Below are positions 33,788-42,952 of a stretch of 64,000 nt of DNA, one piece after another; position 1 is the stretch's first letter; each line of letters opens with the position of its first letter. The notes beneath the pieces are model-generated. The model was given only the letters and a program-made list of their open reading frames with translations, was not told the origin of the DNA and searched no databases. Source of the DNA: Clostridia bacterium (GTDB lineage: Bacteria > Bacillota > Clostridia > Christensenellales > Aristaeellaceae); the NCBI GenBank assembly GCA_017429695.1, contig JAFROK010000005.1:1-64000 (forward strand). Reading direction: 5' to 3'. Both the position numbers and the translations under genes were made by a program.

Positions 33788-36013
33788 GTGAAAGCGATCT
33801 GGAAACGGGAGACGCAGGGATATTTTTATTCGCCTGTGGGATATGTTTTCCTGGGAGTTTTCCTGGCGGTTTCCTCCGTGCTGTTCTACCTGGATATCCT
33901 GAATACGCACAGCGGCGACCTGCCGGCGTTTATTATGCATATCAGCAACCTGTGGATGCTGCTTTGCCCGATCCTGACCATGCGGCTGCTGGCGGAGGAA
34001 CGTCAGAAAAAGACAGACCAGCTGCTGCTGACCAGCCCGGTATCTTTGCCTGGCATTGTCATCGGTAAATACCTGGCGGCCGTAACTGTACTGCTGATTC
34101 TTTCCGCATTTTCACTGACATATGCCGGCATTGTCGCCATGTACGGCACGGTGTACCCCGCGGAGCTTGCCGTGAATTACCTGGGATTCATCCTGATGGG
34201 CTGCGCTTTTGCGGCGATGGACCTGTTCCTGAGCGGGTGCGCTTCAAATCCCGTGACAGCGGCGGCCATGGCGTTCGGTGCAAATTTCCTGCTCTGGATG
34301 CTGGACCAGCTGGAACTGGGCATCCGGGCGGAATGGATCGGGGAGACACTGAAATTCATTTCCCTGTATCACCGGAATGAGCCGTTCCTGATGGGACAGC
34401 TGAGTTTTGCCAGCGCGTTTTACGACCTGGCGTTTATCGCCATATTCCTGATGCTGACGATATACCGGCTGGACCGGCGGAGGAACGGATCCGGTATGTT
34501 GGCCGCCATCCGGACGCGTAGATTAGCACGGAAGGAAGATGCGGAGGAGAATGAAACAGAAGCACCGCGGGACAGGACTTCCGGGAATGAGCCGACAAAA
34601 AGGCTCAGCGGAATGCATGGCAGCACTTCCGTGTTCATTGCATCAGCTGTGGCAGTGTCACTGATCCTGCTAAGCGTTGCGGCAAACAGCCTGGAGAAAA
34701 GGAACGGATGGCGGGCCGATTATTCCTTCAACAGCATTACGACCCACAGCGATACGACCAGGGAACTGCTGAAGGACCTGCAGCACGATGTGCATATATG
34801 GGCGCTGTTCCGCAAGGGCTACGAGGACGCGCCGCTGCTGGAACTGCTGGACCGGTATGCGGCGGAGAATCACCGGATTACCTGGGAACAGGCAGATCCG
34901 GCCATGAACCCGGAACTGATTACGCGCTTTTCCGGAACCCTTGACGCGCCGGAGGAAAACGGGCTGATTGTTTATTGTGAGGATACGGACAGATGGCGGC
35001 TGCTGAAGCCGACGGATTATGTCAGCTACAGCTTTGACCTGGACGCAGGTGAAATGATTTACAGCGGGCTGATTTATGAACGCAGCATATCCAAGGCGAT
35101 CTGGTCGGTGACCCGGGACAGGATTCCGCAGGTGGTGATTGTCCAGGGCCACCAGGAACGGGACGCCGATACGGTGGAATCCTTCAAAACGCTGCTGGAA
35201 CTGAACCGGTATGAAGTGGTCTTCCAGGACCTGGGCGACCGGGACTATACGCCGGATCCCCGGGACCTGCTGGTTTTCTTCAGTCCCCAGCAGGACCTGA
35301 CGGACGAAGAAGCGGAAAAGGTGACCGCTTTTGCCCGGGCAGGAGGAAGCTTCCTGTTTACCCGGGACTACTTTGTAAGTATGGACAGGATGCCGCACTT
35401 TGAAACGCTGCTGCGCTATTTCGGGTTCCACTGCCTGGACGGCCTGGTTTATGCGGATGCGAAGGAGCCGGATACCTATTACCAGAACCAGCTGACATGG
35501 CTGTATCCGGATATGTGTTATACCGTTGATATTACGGGCGACCTGATGGCCTCCGGCATGACCGCGGTCTTTATGCCGAATACGACCGCCTTTGAAACGC
35601 CTTCCACAGATGAGCAGTACAGCGATAACGCCCTGACGGTGTTCCCGGTGCTGCAGAGCAGCGGGACGTCGCACCTGGGCACGAAAAACGGTGAAACAGG
35701 GCCGTTTGCCCTGGCGCTGCAGGCCAGGCGGGTGAATGGAAACGGGGTATCCCGCGCGTTCATCACCGGCAACAGCGAAATGCTGTATGACGCGGAGATC
35801 CTGAATTCCACCAACAGCCCGCAGCTGCTGATCCGGGCGATGGAATTCCTGCTTGACCTGGATGCCTCAGACCTGGATACCATGGAGCGGGAGGCCATCC
35901 GGCCGTCCATCACCCTGGGAAATGTCCGGATGGGAACCGTGCTGATTACAGCCCTGCCGGCCGCGGTGCTGCTGGCGGCGCTGCTGGTGCTGGCACGCAG
36001 GCGGAGACGGTAG
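33788..36013 (+). CDS. ABC permease fused to GldG-like auxiliary domain
   Basis: 741 residues. Residues 1-230 are an ABC-2 permease with six membrane segments (RETQGYFYSPVGYVFLGVF, ILTMRLLAEERQKKTDQLLLTSPVS, both typical of GldF). After a charged linker (about 235-275) a membrane segment leads to a large outside domain (about 300-715) of the GldG type, with FNSITTHSDTTRELLKDL, QVVIVQGHQERDADTVESFKTLLE and LLVFFSPQQDLTDEE, and a last membrane segment with the RRRRR tail. GldF and GldG are separate in many species, here they are one chain. It follows the ATPase gene after 23 bases, GGGGGG being the ribosome-binding sequence. The substrate is unknown. Confidence 0.88.
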   Translation: MKAIWKRETQGYFYSPVGYVFLGVFLAVSSVLFYLDILNTHSGDLPAFIMHISNLWMLLCPILTMRLLAEERQKKTDQLLLTSPVSLPGIVIGKYLAAVTVLLILSAFSLTYAGIVAMYGTVYPAELAVNYLGFILMGCAFAAMDLFLSGCASNPVTAAAMAFGANFLLWMLDQLELGIRAEWIGETLKFISLYHRNEPFLMGQLSFASAFYDLAFIAIFLMLTIYRLDRRRNGSGMLAAIRTRRLARKEDAEENETEAPRDRTSGNEPTKRLSGMHGSTSVFIASAVAVSLILLSVAANSLEKRNGWRADYSFNSITTHSDTTRELLKDLQHDVHIWALFRKGYEDAPLLELLDRYAAENHRITWEQADPAMNPELITRFSGTLDAPEENGLIVYCEDTDRWRLLKPTDYVSYSFDLDAGEMIYSGLIYERSISKAIWSVTRDRIPQVVIVQGHQERDADTVESFKTLLELNRYEVVFQDLGDRDYTPDPRDLLVFFSPQQDLTDEEAEKVTAFARAGGSFLFTRDYFVSMDRMPHFETLLRYFGFHCLDGLVYADAKEPDTYYQNQLTWLYPDMCYTVDITGDLMASGMTAVFMPNTTAFETPSTDEQYSDNALTVFPVLQSSGTSHLGTKNGETGPFALALQARRVNGNGVSRAFITGNSEMLYDAEILNSTNSPQLLIRAMEFLLDLDASDLDTMEREAIRPSITLGNVRMGTVLITALPAAVLLAALLVLARRRRR

Positions 36014-36047
36014 GGATTAGTGATTAGTGGTTAGTGATTAGGGACGG
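36014..36047. repeat. Heptamer repeat array (GATTAGT/GGTTAGT)
   Basis: Four to five 7-base units of the form GATTAGT and GGTTAGT lie in the 45 bases between two genes of one operon. The spacing ends with ACGGGAGTTTTATAC before the next start. Confidence 0.85.
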
Positions 36048-36058
36048 GAGTTTTATAC

Positions 36059-37666
36059 ATGCAGCCGGTTGAGCGGAAACAGAAACGGGAATGGAAACAC
36101 GGAAGGGTACTTCTTCTCGTGGCTGTTTTGGTGCTGCTCGGCGGCAGTATTGCGGCTGTACTGCTTACAGATAACCAGGTCTCAGGTGTCAGGTCTCAGG
36201 TGTCAGAGGATGAGGTCTCAGGTGTCAGGTCCCAGGTTTCAGGAGACGAGGTGCCAGGGGACGAGGCGTCAGGGGACGAGGTGTCAGGTTTCAGGTCTCA
36301 GGTTACAGGAGATAGCAGGAATGGGATGGATGAACCGGAAGTGCCGCAGGAACGGGGAGCGATCCTTTCGCGGTCGCCGGAGGAAATCGCTTCCGTGACC
36401 ATTCACCACCGGGGACAGGAACCCTGGACGATCATCCGGAACGATACCGGGGAAACCCGCCTGCAGGGAGCGGAAGGGTGGACCGTGAAAGAACGGCTGG
36501 CTAATCAGATCCAGAATGCCCTGGCTAATCTGGTGTATGAGGATATTGTGACGGAAGATCCGGCCGAATATATGGACCGGCTTGACGTGTTCGGGCTGGA
36601 GGATCCATATATTACGGCGGAGGTCCGGTTCACGGACGGACAGGAGATCACGGTTCGCCTGGGGGACGAGGTGCCGGTTGAAAAACAGGTACGCTATATG
36701 CTGATTGACGGGGACAACCGGCTGTATGCAGCGGCTTATTCCCTGGCGGATGACCTGGAGGTTGAGAAAGAAGCGCTGCATCCGGTGAACCAGCCGGAAA
36801 TCTACCCGGTGCTGCTGGACCGGATCACGGTGTATGACCGAAACGGGAAGGAAAAGGCCGAATGGCGGCTGAGGGGAGACATTACCGACCAGGATGCCGG
36901 AACCAACTGGGTTATCACAGCTCCTTTCCGCTATCCGGCGGATGAAGAGATGATCCGGAACCTGAAGGACAGCGCCGGAAACCTGCGGATGGGCGTGTTC
37001 CTGGATGACGCCACAGCGGAGAACCTGGCCAAATGGGGCCTGGCGGAGCCGGAATATACGCTGGAACTTCATATGGCGGCCGGTTCCACGGGCACGGTTT
37101 CCGACCTGGGCATTCACGATGTGGTTGAACGGGAAGGCGGAACGGTTGTATTGGATATCGCGCCGGGCAATAGCGAGATGATTTATTATGTCCGGTTCGG
37201 GGAAGAAATATACAAGGTCAGCTATGTTTACCTGTCGGCGCTGACTGAGACAAAACCGGCGCTGACGACCGCCCACTACATTGCGCCGGTGCCGCTGAAC
37301 AGCCTGGAAAGTATGACGGTTGAAAAGAACGGGGAGACGGCGACCTATACCCTGGAGCGGACCGGACAGATTGATCCGGAAACGGCGGAGGAGAAGATTA
37401 TCTGCCGGAAAGACGGGGAGGAGATATCCCGGGAAGCGTTTGAAGCCGCGTATGAGCGCCTGCTGACGGTGACCGTCAGCGGACAACTGCCCAATGGCGC
37501 AGAATGGGGCGAAACACATACAAAATATGCGTTCCGCACGGTGAGCGGCGGAACGCATACAGTGGAACTGTCCGACTGGGACGGCATGCATGATGCCGTT
37601 ACGATGGACGGGGAAACGAGGTATTATCTGATCAAAGATGGGGCTGAATTCACCCTATCCCAATGA
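36059..37666 (+). CDS. DUF4340 membrane-anchored protein with inserted heptamer repeats
   Basis: 535 residues. An N-terminal membrane segment (VLLLVAVLVLLGGSIAAVLL, residues 18-37) anchors an outside DUF4340 region with WTIIRNDTGETRLQGAEGW, YGLEDP-like FGLEDPYITAEVRF and a second copy later with WGLAEPEYTLELH. DUF4340 proteins usually follow GldFG-like transporters, as here. Between the anchor and the domain (residues 40-86) lies a repeat VSGVRSQ, VSGVRSQ, VSGFRSQ with short acidic joins, produced by an array of TCAGGTN heptamers in the DNA; three heptamers give a 7-residue period and keep the frame. This linker looks like an insertion. The 3' end overlaps the convergent gene by 17 bases. Confidence 0.85.
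   Translation: MQPVERKQKREWKHGRVLLLVAVLVLLGGSIAAVLLTDNQVSGVRSQVSEDEVSGVRSQVSGDEVPGDEASGDEVSGFRSQVTGDSRNGMDEPEVPQERGAILSRSPEEIASVTIHHRGQEPWTIIRNDTGETRLQGAEGWTVKERLANQIQNALANLVYEDIVTEDPAEYMDRLDVFGLEDPYITAEVRFTDGQEITVRLGDEVPVEKQVRYMLIDGDNRLYAAAYSLADDLEVEKEALHPVNQPEIYPVLLDRITVYDRNGKEKAEWRLRGDITDQDAGTNWVITAPFRYPADEEMIRNLKDSAGNLRMGVFLDDATAENLAKWGLAEPEYTLELHMAAGSTGTVSDLGIHDVVEREGGTVVLDIAPGNSEMIYYVRFGEEIYKVSYVYLSALTETKPALTTAHYIAPVPLNSLESMTVEKNGETATYTLERTGQIDPETAEEKIICRKDGEEISREAFEAAYERLLTVTVSGQLPNGAEWGETHTKYAFRTVSGGTHTVELSDWDGMHDAVTMDGETRYYLIKDGAEFTLSQ
36172..36312 (+). repeat. TCAGGTN heptamer array inside a coding sequence
   Basis: About twelve degenerate copies of CAGGTCT/CAGGTGT and related 7-mers (for example CAGGTGTCAGGTCTCAGG), partly joined by GACGAGG units. 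They code the VSGVRSQ repeats of the DUF4340 protein. The same 7-mer family is intergenic at 57625-57675. Confidence 0.85.
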
Positions 37667-38126
37667 TGATACGGCCGGAATATTTCAGGGTATAGGTCTG
37701 GCCGGGGGTGAGCTCCGGAAGCGGCAGGGACTGATCGAGATAGTACAGCTGCTCCCGGGAACCGTGCTTGTCCGGCTCCCCCAGGAAAATCAGGGCCCGG
37801 CAGGGAACACCGTCTGTCATCACAGGATCGGGCTCCATGCGGGAGAATTCCATGGCCTGGACGTGGTTCCGGCCGGTCAGGGCTGTGATTACCAGTTTCC
37901 GGTAATGGATTTCCGGCATACAGAACAGGTCGATCCAGAAGACCGAGAACACGCCGGCCGCGATGACGGAGGCCATGGAGACCCACTGGATCCGCCGGAT
38001 CATGGACCAGACAAACAGGGCCAGCAGGGGCACAGTGACAGCGGCCAGGATAATCCAGCGGGTGCGGAGCCTGCCGCTGCTTGCCGCCAGGTGTTCATCC
38101 GAATACAGATCGCGCGGTTCATTCAT
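37650..38126 (-). CDS. Small membrane protein of unknown function
   Basis: 158 residues with two membrane segments (WIILAAVTVPLLALFVWSMI and WVSMASVIAAGVFSVFWIDLF) followed by a cytoplasmic or outside domain of about 85 residues (YRKLVITALTGRNHVQAMEFSRM, GVPCRALIFLGEPDKHGSREQLYYLD). I do not recognise the family. It is convergent with the DUF4340 gene, its last 17 bases overlapping that gene's end, and is read toward it. GGATTTCCACC precedes the start on the minus strand, which gives GGTGG as ribosome-binding sequence. Confidence 0.72.
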   Translation of the reverse strand: MNEPRDLYSDEHLAASSGRLRTRWIILAAVTVPLLALFVWSMIRRIQWVSMASVIAAGVFSVFWIDLFCMPEIHYRKLVITALTGRNHVQAMEFSRMEPDPVMTDGVPCRALIFLGEPDKHGSREQLYYLDQSLPLPELTPGQTYTLKYSGRIIIGIG

Positions 38127-38177
38127 GGTGGAAATCCTCCGGGATTGTCAGTTGTATGCCGGGTAACAGTATAAAAT

Positions 38178-38211
38178 AAAATCCCCTCCTGTGCAAGTGG
38201 AGGGGATTTTT
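38178..38211 (-). terminator. Terminator at the end of the rpsM-rplQ operon
   Basis: AAAATCCCCTCC (38178-38189) pairs perfectly with 38199-38210 around a 9-base loop, with T-runs on both strands, so it may work in both directions. It lies 27 bases after the rplQ stop. Confidence 0.9.
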
Positions 38212-38237
38212 GCTTGCTTGATGTGTTGCTGTGTTAA

Positions 38238-38750
38238 TTAAACGAGCTCGAGAATAACCATCTCGGCGGCATCGCCGCGGCGCGGTCCGAGCTTATAGAT
38301 GCGGGTGTAGCCGCCGGAGCAGTTCTTTTCCGCGTTGCGGGCCTTGTACTTGGGTCCGATTTCACGGAAGAGCTTTTCCACCACAGGATGCTTGTTGTCC
38401 TTGGTGCGCTCTTTGTAATCCGCCTTATTCTCATCGGCTTTCTTGGGATCCTTCAGATCGTACAGGTAAGCCATCATGATGCGGCGGGCATGCAGCTTGG
38501 AAGGAGCGTCGTTCACGACGTCCAGCGTTACCAGCTGTCCTTTGTCGTTATGGGTTTCCTTGGTGGTGGAAACCGTGTTTTCGCATTCGCGCACAGCCAG
38601 TGTGATCATCTTATCCGCGATCCGGCGGACTTCCTTGGCCTTGGCTTCGGTAGTCTCAATCCGGCCGTTCCAGATCAGATTGGTCACCTGATTGCGGAGC
38701 AGCGCTTTGCGCTGATCAGCCGTGCGACCCAGCTTGCGTTGAGTAGCCAT
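38238..38750 (-). CDS. rplQ: 50S ribosomal protein L17, long form
   Basis: 170 residues from ATG 38750 ([21 protein letters not shown]), with GAGGAGG 10 bases before it; a longer frame upstream runs into rpoA. L17 sits at the exit region of the large subunit. Typical bacterial L17 is about 115-130 residues; here a stretch of about 50 residues ([20 protein letters not shown] to [17 protein letters not shown]) is inserted between the core helix and the C-terminal [22 protein letters not shown]. Long forms like this occur in some Clostridia. Last gene of the operon. Confidence 0.95.
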   Translation of the reverse strand: MATQRKLGRTADQRKALLRNQVTNLIWNGRIETTEAKAKEVRRIADKMITLAVRECENTVSTTKETHNDKGQLVTLDVVNDAPSKLHARRIMMAYLYDLKDPKKADENKADYKERTKDNKHPVVEKLFREIGPKYKARNAEKNCSGGYTRIYKLGPRRGDAAEMVILELV

Positions 38751-38769
38751 AGGATGTGTTCCTCCTCGA

Positions 38770-39717
38770 TTAGTCTTCGTTGGGTCGCAGGCCCAGTCCG
38801 AGTGCGCTGAGCTTCTGCTCAACTTCTTCCAGACTCTTGCGGCCGAGGTTGCGAACCTTCATCATGTCGTCCTGATTCTTCAGTACCAGCTCAGCAACGC
38901 TGTTGATGCCGGCACGCTTCAGGCAGTTATATGCACGGACGGAAAGATCCAGCTCTTCGATGGTCATTTCCAGAACCTTGTCCTTCTTCTCTTCTTCCGG
39001 CTGGACCATGCTGACAGGCATGACCTGATCCGTCAGGCTGATGAACAGGGACAGGTGCTCGGTCAGGATCCGGGCAGCACTGGAGATGGCTTCTTCGGGC
39101 TTCAGGGTTCCGTTCGTCCAGATTTCAAGGGTCAGCTTGTCGTAGTCGGTAATCTGACCGACACGGGTGTCTTCCACCATGTAGTTGACCTTCTTCACAG
39201 GGGTGAAGATGGAGTCGATGGGGATGACGCCGATGGGCATGCTGGCGGACTTGTTCTTGTCGGCGCTGACATAGCCGCGGCCCCGGTCGAGTATCAGCTG
39301 CATCTGGAGATGCGCGTCCTCGTTCAGGGTGGCGATATGCAGGTCCGGATTCACAATTTCAACTTCATCATCCGTCCGGATGTCGCCGGCCTTCAGTTCG
39401 CAGGGCCCCTTCACATCGATTGTCAGCTGTTTGGGGCCGTCCGCATACATCTTGCAGGCAACGGACTTCAGGTTCAGGATGATTTCCGTCACATCTTCCT
39501 TGATGCCCGGGATCGTGGAGAATTCATGCTGCACACCTTCGATGTGTACAGATGTAACGGCCACGCCGGGTAGGGAAGAAAGCAGCACACGGCGCATGGA
39601 ATTGCCCAGGGTATGGCCGAATCCGCGTTCCAGCGGTTCGATCACGAAGCGGCCGAAAGAGCCGTCCTGACTGGATTCCATACATTCGATGCGGGCTTTT
39701 TCGATTTCGACGATCAT
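38770..39717 (-). CDS. rpoA: RNA polymerase subunit alpha
   Basis: 315 residues. The assembly subunit of RNA polymerase, also contacting regulators and UP elements. N-terminal domain 1-230 with [29 protein letters not shown]-terminal domain from about 245 with [25 protein letters not shown] and [16 protein letters not shown], the helix-hairpin-helix pair that binds DNA. Placed between rpsD and rplQ as in most Bacillota. Confidence 0.98.
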   Translation of the reverse strand: MIVEIEKARIECMESSQDGSFGRFVIEPLERGFGHTLGNSMRRVLLSSLPGVAVTSVHIEGVQHEFSTIPGIKEDVTEIILNLKSVACKMYADGPKQLTIDVKGPCELKAGDIRTDDEVEIVNPDLHIATLNEDAHLQMQLILDRGRGYVSADKNKSASMPIGVIPIDSIFTPVKKVNYMVEDTRVGQITDYDKLTLEIWTNGTLKPEEAISSAARILTEHLSLFISLTDQVMPVSMVQPEEEKKDKVLEMTIEELDLSVRAYNCLKRAGINSVAELVLKNQDDMMKVRNLGRKSLEEVEQKLSALGLGLRPNED

Positions 39718-39758
39718 TTCGTACCTCCTTGGTCACGCACAATGTTCGGGACGAATCA

Positions 39759-40355
39759 TTAACGGGAGTAATACTCGACGATCATGTTCTCCTGGACCTG
39801 CAGGTCGATATCCTCACGGGTGGGCAGGGCAGCGACGGAGCCGGCCAGGTTCTGGGCGTCAAAGGACAGCCACTTGGGGGTCAGCACGGTGGTGCCTTCC
39901 CGCAGGACCTTGAACATTTCCATTTCTTCGCTGCGCTTGCGCAGGGTGATTTTGTCCCCTACCTTGACCTGGTAGGACGGGATATCCACCTTCATATCAT
40001 TCACACGGATGTGGCCGTGGGTGACGATCTGGCGGGCCATGCGGCGAGTCTTGGCCAGGCCGAGACGGAACACTACATTGTCCAGACGGAGCTCCAGCAG
40101 CTGGAGCAGGTTTTCGCCGGTGATGCCCTTCATGTTGGCGGCCTTCAGGTAGTACTTATGGAACTGCTTTTCCAGGACGCCGTATACGAACTTCACCTTC
40201 TGCTTTTCCTGCAGCTGCGCGCCGTATTCGGAGACCTTCCGGCGGCGGTTCCCGCCGGGATTGCGGGTAGATTTCTTATTGCCATAGCCCATGACGGCCG
40301 GGGAAATATCGAAGCTCCGGCACTTCTTGGCGATCGGCTGTTTATTTACTGCCAT
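39759..40355 (-). CDS. rpsD: 30S ribosomal protein S4
   Basis: 198 residues. Binds 16S rRNA early in small-subunit assembly. The S4 RNA-binding domain is clear from about residue 90 (LDNVVFRLGLAKTRRMARQIVTHGHIRVN). The N-terminus lacks the usual four-Cys zinc site: the segment begins MAVNKQPIAKKCRSFDISPAVMGYGNKKSTRNPGG with one Cys only, so this is the zinc-free form. S4 is the operon repressor in several bacteria; see the leader entry at 41220-41480. Confidence 0.97.
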   Translation of the reverse strand: MAVNKQPIAKKCRSFDISPAVMGYGNKKSTRNPGGNRRRKVSEYGAQLQEKQKVKFVYGVLEKQFHKYYLKAANMKGITGENLLQLLELRLDNVVFRLGLAKTRRMARQIVTHGHIRVNDMKVDIPSYQVKVGDKITLRKRSEEMEMFKVLREGTTVLTPKWLSFDAQNLAGSVAALPTREDIDLQVQENMIVEYYSR

Positions 40356-40375
40356 TTTAGTATGTCCTCCTTAAC

Positions 40376-40777
40376 TTACACGCGACGGCGCTTGGGCGGA
40401 CGGCAGCCATTGTGGGGAATGGGCGTCACGTCCTTAATCATGTTCACATCCAGACCGGCGGCCTGTAGGGAACGGATTGCGGCTTCCCGGCCGGAACCGG
40501 GACCCTTGACATAAACTTCCACCGTGCGCAGGCCATATTCCATAGCGGCCTTGGCAGCGGTTTCAGCGGCCATCTGCGCGGCAAAGGGCGTGGACTTTTT
40601 GCTGCCGCGGAAGCCAAGACCACCGGCGCTCGCCCAGGAAAGCGCATTGCCCTGGGTATCGGTGATGGTCACGATGGTATTGTTGAAAGAAGAACGGATA
40701 TGCGCAGCACCACGTTCGACGACTTTACGTTCGCGGCGTTTACGCGTAGCCTTCTTCAGCTTTTGTTTAGGTGCCAT
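40376..40777 (-). CDS. rpsK: 30S ribosomal protein S11
   Basis: 133 residues. Platform protein of the small subunit near the E site. Conserved core [60 protein letters not shown] and the ending [16 protein letters not shown] are complete. GGAGGG precedes the start. Third-from-last of the usual alpha operon order here: rpsM, rpsK, rpsD, rpoA, rplQ. Confidence 0.98.
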   Translation of the reverse strand: MAPKQKLKKATRKRRERKVVERGAAHIRSSFNNTIVTITDTQGNALSWASAGGLGFRGSKKSTPFAAQMAAETAAKAAMEYGLRTVEVYVKGPGSGREAAIRSLQAAGLDVNMIKDVTPIPHNGCRPPKRRRV

Positions 40778-40841
40778 TGATTTTTCTCCCTCCGTAACCC
40801 GCGATCACGCGGGAATCGATTCAGTACAAAGCTGGAAAAAC

Positions 40842-41219
40842 TTACTTCGTAGCTTTCTTCTTGCCAGCGATGGTCTTCTTGGGGCCCTTGCGGGTACGGG
40901 CATTCTGCTTGGTATTCTGTCCGCGGACGGGAAGACCATGACGATGACGGACGCCACGGTAGCAGCCGATTTCGATCAGGCGCTTGATATTGAGCGAAAC
41001 TTCACGGCGAAGATCACCTTCGACCTTCAGATGATGCTCAATGTATTCACGCAGTTTGCTGATTTCAGTCTCGGAGAGATCCTTCACCCGGGTGTCGGGG
41101 TTAACGCCGACTTCCGCGAGCATCTTCTGCGACGTGGTCAGGCCGATGCCGTAAATATAGGTCAGGCCGATTTCAACGCGCTTTTCTCTGGGCAGGTCAA
41201 CACCTGCAATGCGTGCCAT
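40842..41219 (-). CDS. rpsM: 30S ribosomal protein S13
   Basis: 125 residues from ATG 41219 ([26 protein letters not shown]), with CGGAGGTG 11 bases before it; the longer frame upstream has no support. S13 contacts the large subunit at the head bridge. The C-terminus has the tRNA-contacting basic tail ([20 protein letters not shown]). First gene of the operon. The usual upstream neighbours (infA, rpmJ, secY-adk-map) are not here, so the block has been split from the rest of the ribosomal cluster. Confidence 0.97.
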   Translation of the reverse strand: MARIAGVDLPREKRVEIGLTYIYGIGLTTSQKMLAEVGVNPDTRVKDLSETEISKLREYIEHHLKVEGDLRREVSLNIKRLIEIGCYRGVRHRHGLPVRGQNTKQNARTRKGPKKTIAGKKKATK

Positions 41220-41480
41220 TTTAAGTAATACACCTCCGTATATTCTCTGGCCCGAAGGCCAACCGGGAAAAAGTGTGCTCCACGCAAAGGCCGGCAACCC
41301 AACCGGGCCCCCGTGAAACGCGACTCACGCCGGCACCTGGTGAAAGCAGGCGCACGACAACACCGACCGGCCGCTATGGAAGGTGCGGCAGGACAGTGCC
41401 TGAAAGAGACGGGTTGATCTGCCGCCGGAACACGGGCGGAAACCGCACGTGCAGCCGCCCGGAGACAAATCAGGGCTAAC
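41220..41480 (-). promoter_or_regulatory. Long GC-rich 5' leader of the rpsM operon, possible ribosomal-protein autoregulatory site
   Basis: If transcription starts about 7 bases after the -10 at 41487, about 260 bases of untranslated leader precede rpsM. It is rich in G and C and can fold strongly, for example CCGGTTGG-CCTTCG-GGCCAG-type pairing near 41245-41270. No gene fits here. The operon codes S4, a known autogenous repressor in other bacteria, so a protein-binding leader is a reasonable inference; I did not recognise a known S4 leader structure. Confidence 0.45.
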
Positions 41481-41486
41481 TGCTAC

Positions 41487-41515
41487 AATATATCACAGGG
41501 GATTCCAAAAGGCAA
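41487..41515 (-). promoter_or_regulatory. Promoter of the rpsM operon
   Basis: On the minus strand TTGCCT (41515-41510), 17 bases and TATATT (41492-41487). It lies after the cca stop, so the ribosomal genes have their own promoter. Confidence 0.65.
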
Positions 41516-41587
41516 TGAGTTTTTGGAGAGAAATCTTAAATTTTTATGAATGCTGTTACAAAATTATTAAATATACAGATTTCCGGT

Positions 41588-42940
41588 TCAGTTCAGGGAA
41601 GAAAGGCGGTTCAGCAAAGCTTCCTTTGTATTGTCGGTTCTGCCGTCCATGACTTCCTCCAGCAGGCGCTGCAGGGCATCCCCGACCGCTTTGCCCCGGA
41701 GGCCGGCGGCCATCAGGTCGCGGCCGTTGACCGCCAGGTCCTTAAGCGTATAGCAGGGCTGCTCCGCCAGCAGGGCATCCAGCGCGTCCATCCGCTCTTT
41801 CAGGCGGGCGTCCTCCCGCTCCGGCGGAGAATAGCCGGTGGCAATCCGGTCTGCCCGGTGAATCAGGAACAGGGCCCGCAGGTCCTTTTCGCCGAAACGG
41901 TTCAGGCGGCGCAGCAGGAATGTGCGGTCCAGGTTGGTCTCCCCGGTAACGGTCCGCAGGGGGATATCGTGGTTTTCCACCAGGCGGATGACCCGGTCCC
42001 GGGAGGCGTTGTCCAGCCGGAGGCTGGCGGTGACCTTCTCCGCAATCCGGGCGGAAGCCTGCTGGTGGCCTTTGTAATGGCCTTCGCCCTTCGCATCCGT
42101 TGTGCGGACCTCCGGTTTGCCGGTATCATGCAGGAGCATGGTCAGGCGCAGGTCCGGTTCCGGGGGCACGCCTTCCAGCGCACGGACCGTGTGTTCCCAG
42201 AGATCCCAGGAATGATGGTGGTTCTGCTGGTCGTAGCCGACCATGGGCAGGATTTCCGGAATAATGACCCCGAGAATGTCCGGATAAGCACGGAGCATCC
42301 GCCCGGCGCCGCGGCCGCACAGCAGTTTCAGCAGTTCTTCCCGGATCCGCTCAGCGGCAACGTTCTGCAGGGTGGGCGCCAGTTTCCGGGCCGCTTCATC
42401 CGTTGCCGGATCAATCGCGAAATCGTAAACCGAAGCGAAACGCAGCGCCCGCAGGATCCGCAGGGCGTCCTCCTCAAAACGGAGGCACGGTTCGCCGACG
42501 CAGCGGATGATACCGGCCTCCAGGTCCTCCCGGCCGCCGAAAAGGTCGGTCAGGCCAGTATCAGGGGAGAAGGCCATGGCGTTGATTGTAAAATCCCGCC
42601 GGGACAGGTCTTCCGCAACGTCCGATACAAAGGAAACGGAATCCGGATGGCGGTGGTCGGTATAGGCGCCGTCCACCCGGAAAGTGGTGATTTCATAGGG
42701 AATATGATCCCGGATCACGGTCAGGGTGCCGTGCTTGAGCCCGGTTTCCGCTACGCGCTCATCCGCGAATACACGGAGCATATCCTCCGGAAGGGCAGAG
42801 GTGCAGAGGTCCCAGTCATGGGGCGTAAGTCCCAGCAGGGAGTCCCGGACGCAGCCGCCGACGGCATAGGCGGAATACCCGGCTGAATTCAGCCGGGCAA
42901 TCAGGTCGGAAACCGCTGCCGGGAGCTGTACTGGAATCAT
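41588..42940 (-). CDS. cca: CCA tRNA nucleotidyltransferase with HD domain
   Basis: 450 residues. Adds or repairs the CCA end of tRNA. The head domain has GGCVRD at 28-33 (nucleotide fixing), the metal-binding DWD at 42-44 and LSRRDFTINAMAFSP; the neck has EDALRILRALRFASVYDF. A C-terminal HD phosphohydrolase-like part follows, with WDLWEHTVRAL and LLHDTGKPEVRT (the HD pair) and GHQQASARIAEK. Last of a four-gene operon fumC, alaX, a 79-residue protein, cca; 12 bases separate it from the previous gene. The pairing with alaX groups two tRNA quality-control genes. Confidence 0.94.
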   Translation of the reverse strand: MIPVQLPAAVSDLIARLNSAGYSAYAVGGCVRDSLLGLTPHDWDLCTSALPEDMLRVFADERVAETGLKHGTLTVIRDHIPYEITTFRVDGAYTDHRHPDSVSFVSDVAEDLSRRDFTINAMAFSPDTGLTDLFGGREDLEAGIIRCVGEPCLRFEEDALRILRALRFASVYDFAIDPATDEAARKLAPTLQNVAAERIREELLKLLCGRGAGRMLRAYPDILGVIIPEILPMVGYDQQNHHHSWDLWEHTVRALEGVPPEPDLRLTMLLHDTGKPEVRTTDAKGEGHYKGHQQASARIAEKVTASLRLDNASRDRVIRLVENHDIPLRTVTGETNLDRTFLLRRLNRFGEKDLRALFLIHRADRIATGYSPPEREDARLKERMDALDALLAEQPCYTLKDLAVNGRDLMAAGLRGKAVGDALQRLLEEVMDGRTDNTKEALLNRLSSLN

Positions 42941-42952
42941 GAATGATACTCC

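Noticed and set aside
41273-41652. Two small plus-strand frames in the rpsM leader
   Set aside because: Both are Pro/Arg/Thr-rich chance frames in a GC-rich leader with no ribosome-binding site.
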